A stretch of 64,000 nt of DNA. It comes from Stichopus chloronotus. Taxonomy: Eukaryota > Echinodermata > Holothuroidea > Aspidochirotida > Stichopodidae. Positions 60,328 to 64,000 of the stretch are shown piece by piece. The stretch is taken from NCBI GenBank assembly GCA_021234535.1, contig SFZH01000008.1, forward strand, positions 22,035,091 through 22,099,090, read 5' to 3'. Each line of letters opens with the position of its first letter. Position 1 is the first letter of the stretch. Under the pieces are notes generated by a model. That model made no database searches, was not told the origin of the DNA, and saw only the letters and a list, made by a program, of their open reading frames with translations. Both the position numbers and the translations under genes were made by a program.

Positions 60328-60441
60328 CTGTATTTTAACGCTGCCTTTCATTTCAAGTCTTCCAGCTTCTGACCAGTGTCTCCCACTTGATTCCTTTTCT
60401 GTTGTTTTAGCTACTAGCGGTTCTTTCTTCGCTGACGTCAT
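60328..60441 (-). CDS. probable first coding exon of an unidentified gene
   Basis: 38 codons from ATG to a good donor CAG|GTGAGG on the minus strand. The peptide starts MTSAKKEPLVAKTTEKE and ends GRLEMKGSVKIQ: charged, low in hydrophobic residues, no signal peptide. The ATG overlaps a perfect CRE palindrome TGACGTCA (60433-60440), which could be regulatory or chance. The frame stays open further upstream (to about 60531), so an earlier start is possible. GC content is higher than in the flanks, as for a 5' exon. No following exon was found leftward. Product unknown. Confidence 0.5.
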
Positions 60442-61144
60442 TACATGTTGGTTCAAAGTCCCGGTCACCCGACTCCCTGTAACGGTGTTAAGCTCACCGG
60501 AGGGTCGGGCCCACCAGAGGTAACCTTGCACACGTTTAAGTAAAGCCTATTTAAGAATCGGTATGTGCTTTTACTTTTGTGACACTAATGAACAGCCTTT
60601 CGATTTAGCCGATTTAGCCGATTTAGCCGGGGATATCTGCGCGATATTCTTAAATTAAATTTGATATTATTCAAAACTTTTAGTACAGTAAGAGACAAAA
60701 ATGGTGGCGCTCCTCTCATATATCCTAATTACTAGTTTACTTAACCATTAAATACCGTGACCAACCGATTTCCGTTGATGACAAAAGATGAACATACCGC
60801 TGCATCAAAGTTCTTCCCCTGTTTACAACCCCCCCCCCCTCCCTTCCTCTCTGTTCCCTTCATTTTTTAGGCCGCTGTTCATTGGTGAGTACATTCGGAG
60901 CTTTAAAAACATCCGGTGGGTGCCGAAAACGGCTATGTGATGATTTGTTAAGTCAAAAGTTTTTTGTTTGTTTCTGCAATATCAGGCTCGTAACTACAAG
61001 ATCTAGAGTTCCACTAAGACTATGATAATAGACTTAATTCAGCAATACATATAATACAATTTAATTTGTTTGGCATAGTTGTCGGGTACAATGTTCCAAT
61101 CGTGGTCAAATCAAACCCACCATACACTGAAAAAGCTGCATACG
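60442..61144. other. possible promoter side of the 60.4-kb exon; small tandem repeat
   Basis: CGATTTAGC is repeated three times in tandem at 60601-60627. A C run lies at about 60829. No TATA box or other element is called. Confidence 0.45.
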
Positions 61145-64000
61145 GGCTGTAATTTTCTTTAATTGCTATTTGTGATGTTTTCATTCCATCACAAGTTAGG
61201 AAAGTTCTCGGTATAATTTAAACTCCGGAATTTGCGGTGATATGTAAATAACAGTCCCAAAGTTGATGGAAATCGAACCAAAAACGATTAAATTAATTTC
61301 ATGTTACATTCACCAATTACGAAATCCCATGTGACGTAGGTGCAGCGACAGTTATCTGCTGTGCACGCCACCATTTTGTTGGACCTCGCCCGAAATGTCA
61401 TATGTAAAATGTAACGTTTTTCAAAGTTCCTCTTTCGTTTTGATCCTATCAACGAATTTGAACGGTCCAGGTCTAATTTAAACTCCCCATTCTGCTGTCA
61501 TTTGTAATTGATAAACCCTAGTTGGTGGAAACAGGACGCAAAAGGACTAAAATTAATGTCATCTCATATTCGTAGATTACTTAATTACATATGAAATGAT
61601 GTAGCGACTGTTCTCGGATGTAGACAATAGCATTTTGTTAGATCTCTTCCGAAATGTCATTGTGTAAATGTAATATTTTTGTATTGCTATTCATGTTTTG
61701 TTTTTTTTTCGGCCGCTGCACGAAAACTCTTGTGGTTACGTGATCATATGTTGACAGGGAATAATTCCATCGTTTTGGCTGGATTTTAACGAAATGGGGG
61801 CCTATAAATTACAAGTAAAATCTGGGTTTAAGCGCCCTACCTACTAGCGATGACATGGAGAAAAGTATGAATAGTAAGTAAAGGGTGTGTCATTTACACA
61901 TGACATTTCGGACGGGGACCTATCAATTACAAATTACCACAAAGTCTGGGGTTTTATTGACACCGTCGCCCTGCCTACAATGGAATGAAAAATCATGAAA
62001 AGTGATTAAAAAATATTACATTTACACATGTCATTTAAGACGAGGCCGAGCAAAATAGTGCCGTGCCTGAAGCTGCACTACGACTTATATGGTTAAGTCA
62101 TGAATTTATGACAGGAAATTAATTGCATCGTTTTACGCTGGATTTCCACCAACTGGAAACCTATTAATTTTAAATTATTGCCCAGGGGGGAGGGGGGTTA
62201 ATTTACATCCTCGCCATACATTATATGGAATGAAAAAATCATGAATAGTAGTTAAATTATTACTTTGTTTACGTCCAAATTGTCATGTGTAAATGTAATA
62301 ATTTTCAATTACTATTCATCATTTTTTCTTTCCTTCTCCTAGTAAGTAGTCCCCGGTGTAAATTAAGCCCCCGTTTTAGCAGTAATTTGTAATTGATAGG
62401 CTTCAGTCGGTAGAAATCCAGCTTGAAACTATGCAATTAATTTTCTGTCGTATGTTACCGATGTAACCGCATAAGTCGTAGTGCAGAGGACAGCACATCA
62501 CCATTTTGTTCGCTCACGTCCGAAATGTCATGCGTAAATGTAACCTTTTCCAATGAATATTCATGATTTTTTATTCCATCGCCTGTAAGGTCGGACACCG
62601 GTGTAAATTAACCCCAATTTCACAGTAACTTGTAATTAATAGGTCCCAGTTGGTGGAAACTCACGCTTAAACGATGCAATTAATTTCATGTCCTATCTAT
62701 GTTGATGGCGTAACTACCTCAGTCGGCGGCACAGCACCATTTTGTTTCGGAAATATCATGTGTAAATGTTATATCTTTTTAATGACTTTTCATGAATTTC
62801 TTTACATTGCTTATTAGGTAGAACCCTGGTATGAACCAAATCCCGATTTTGTAGTAATTTCTTATTTATAGGCCCCCAGTTAGGTAAATCCAGCCCAAAA
62901 GGATGCAATTATTTTCCTGTCATATATTGATCACGTAACCACTAGAATCGTGATGCAGCCTCTGGCACAGCAACCCTTTGTTTTGCCTGGCCGGAAATGC
63001 CATGTGTAAATGTAATGTTTTTAATTACTATTCATAATTATTTCATTTCATTCCATATTTCGTCGAATATTCCATACTGTAGTTAATTTCTAATTTATAA
63101 GTCCCCAGTTACGTAAATCCAGCAACAACAACAAAAAATGATGCCCTGATTTTCTTTTCATATGTTGATGACGTAACCACATTAGTCACAGTGCAGCCTC
63201 CGACACGGCACCATTTTCTTTGGTCTGGTCCGAAATGTCAAGTCTAAATCTTATAATTTTTTAATTACAATTCGTGATTTTTTTTATTCCTTCGCCCACT
63301 AACTAGGGCGCCGAAGTGAATTTATCCCCCGATGTTTAATTGATAGGCCCCAAGTTGTTGTAAATCCTGCCTAAAACGATGTAGTTAATTTCCTGTCGTA
63401 TGTTGATGACGTTACCACATGGCGGCCGGCACGACACCATTTTGTTGAGGCTCGTCCGAAATGTGATGGGCAAATGTAATATTGTATACTTGCTATTCAT
63501 GTTTTTTTCATTCCATGACCTATCAGGTAGGGCGCCGGTGTTAATTTAACCCCTTCCCCCCATTTTACTGTAATTTCTAATTGACAGGCCTCCAGTTGGT
63601 GGAAATCAAGCCTAAAACGATGCAACTAATTTCCTGTCATATGTTGATGACGTAACCACATGAGTCGTAGTGTAGAGATCAGCACGGCACCACATATTTT
63701 CGTTGGCCTTGTCCGAAATGTCAGGTGTAAATGTAATATTCTTTAATTACTATCCCTGACTTTTTTTATTCCATCGCCTATAGCATAGGTGCCGCTGGAA
63801 ATTAAAACCAAGATTTTGCAGTAATTTGTCATTGATAGCCAGCCCCCCCCCCTCCCGTTGGTGAAAATCCTCCCCTGAACGATGCACATAATTTCCTGTC
63901 ATATGTTGATGACCAAATGACCAAATGAGTGTTTTGTTTTGCCTTGTACGAAATGTCATGGGTAAATGTTCATGATTTTTTCCTTCGATTTTGCAGTAAT
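61145..64000. repeat. ~240-bp satellite array with orientation switches
   Basis: Degenerate monomers of the family at 40021 and 46152. In the minus orientation the landmark 'TGTTGATGACGTAACCAC' falls near 62454, 62701, 62926, 63164, 63402, 63643 and 63905 (steps of about 225-262). 'CGAAATGTCA...GTAAATGT' and 'CACCATTTTGTT' blocks lie between. Monomers at 61145-61700 are minus, about 61720-62270 are plus, and 62280 to the window end are minus. The array runs off the end of the window. C-rich insertions occur near 63560 and 63843. Confidence 0.82.

Noticed and set aside
61255..61285. GGTTCGATTTCC (minus strand), resembling a tRNA B box
   Set aside because: It lies in a satellite monomer where other monomers have a diverged sequence, with no A box or cloverleaf.

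Overview
This is an AT-rich, intron- and repeat-dominated stretch of a eukaryotic nuclear genome, most likely a marine invertebrate deuterostome (echinoderm or hemichordate grade). That guess rests on a complete animal-type DIRS retrotransposon, degraded CR1/L2-clade retrotransposons with invertebrate-style 3' ends, an excess of the word TAGGCCTA, and a two-zinc-module protein family that I recall as expanded in such animals. No host gene is complete here, and no gene can be named with confidence.

Left part (1-15 kb): dispersed copies of a repeat built from ~145-bp monomers that carry AGGTCA direct repeats. Some copies end in a GATTCCTTGCC...GGCAAGGAATC hairpin. There is also a decayed L2/CR1-type 3' end (4495-5445), a second array of ~120-140-bp monomers ending in another hairpin (13030-14050), and a reverse-transcriptase scrap (about 14941-15170).

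Middle (15-36 kb): a discontinuous set of spliced exons on the minus strand (29790-29934, 28851-29041, 25486-25530, 24562-24663, 15438-15530). The last ends in a stop codon overlapping AATAAA. One exon looks like the first half of a PA (protease-associated) domain; the last three join in phase into a charged, helical C-terminus. In between, on the plus strand, lies a frameshifted remnant of a zinc-module gene (19965-21602), cut off by a 1.7-kb unit flanked by two 198-bp TIR-bearing copies. Also here are a 149-bp tandem array with an inverted second copy, a large inverted array of TTCATAA-rich units (17990-18640), and a 232-bp MITE.

Right part (36-64 kb): a scattered 14-bp motif GGTAACGCCGTGAC (36963-38584), then the centrepiece, an apparently intact 5.6-kb DIRS-like tyrosine-recombinase retrotransposon (40552-46151). 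It has Gag-like, RT/RNase H/methyltransferase-like and tyrosine recombinase ORFs, plus inverted termini and an internal complementary region that preserves the expected circle junction. It sits inside a ~250-bp satellite. The same satellite family fills 61145-64000, where its monomers switch orientation at least twice. Between them lie a foldback repeat (50.5-51.7 kb), an internally deleted APE-type non-LTR retrotransposon (55095-58341), and one probable first coding exon on the minus strand (60328-60441). The rest is sequence in which I see no gene.
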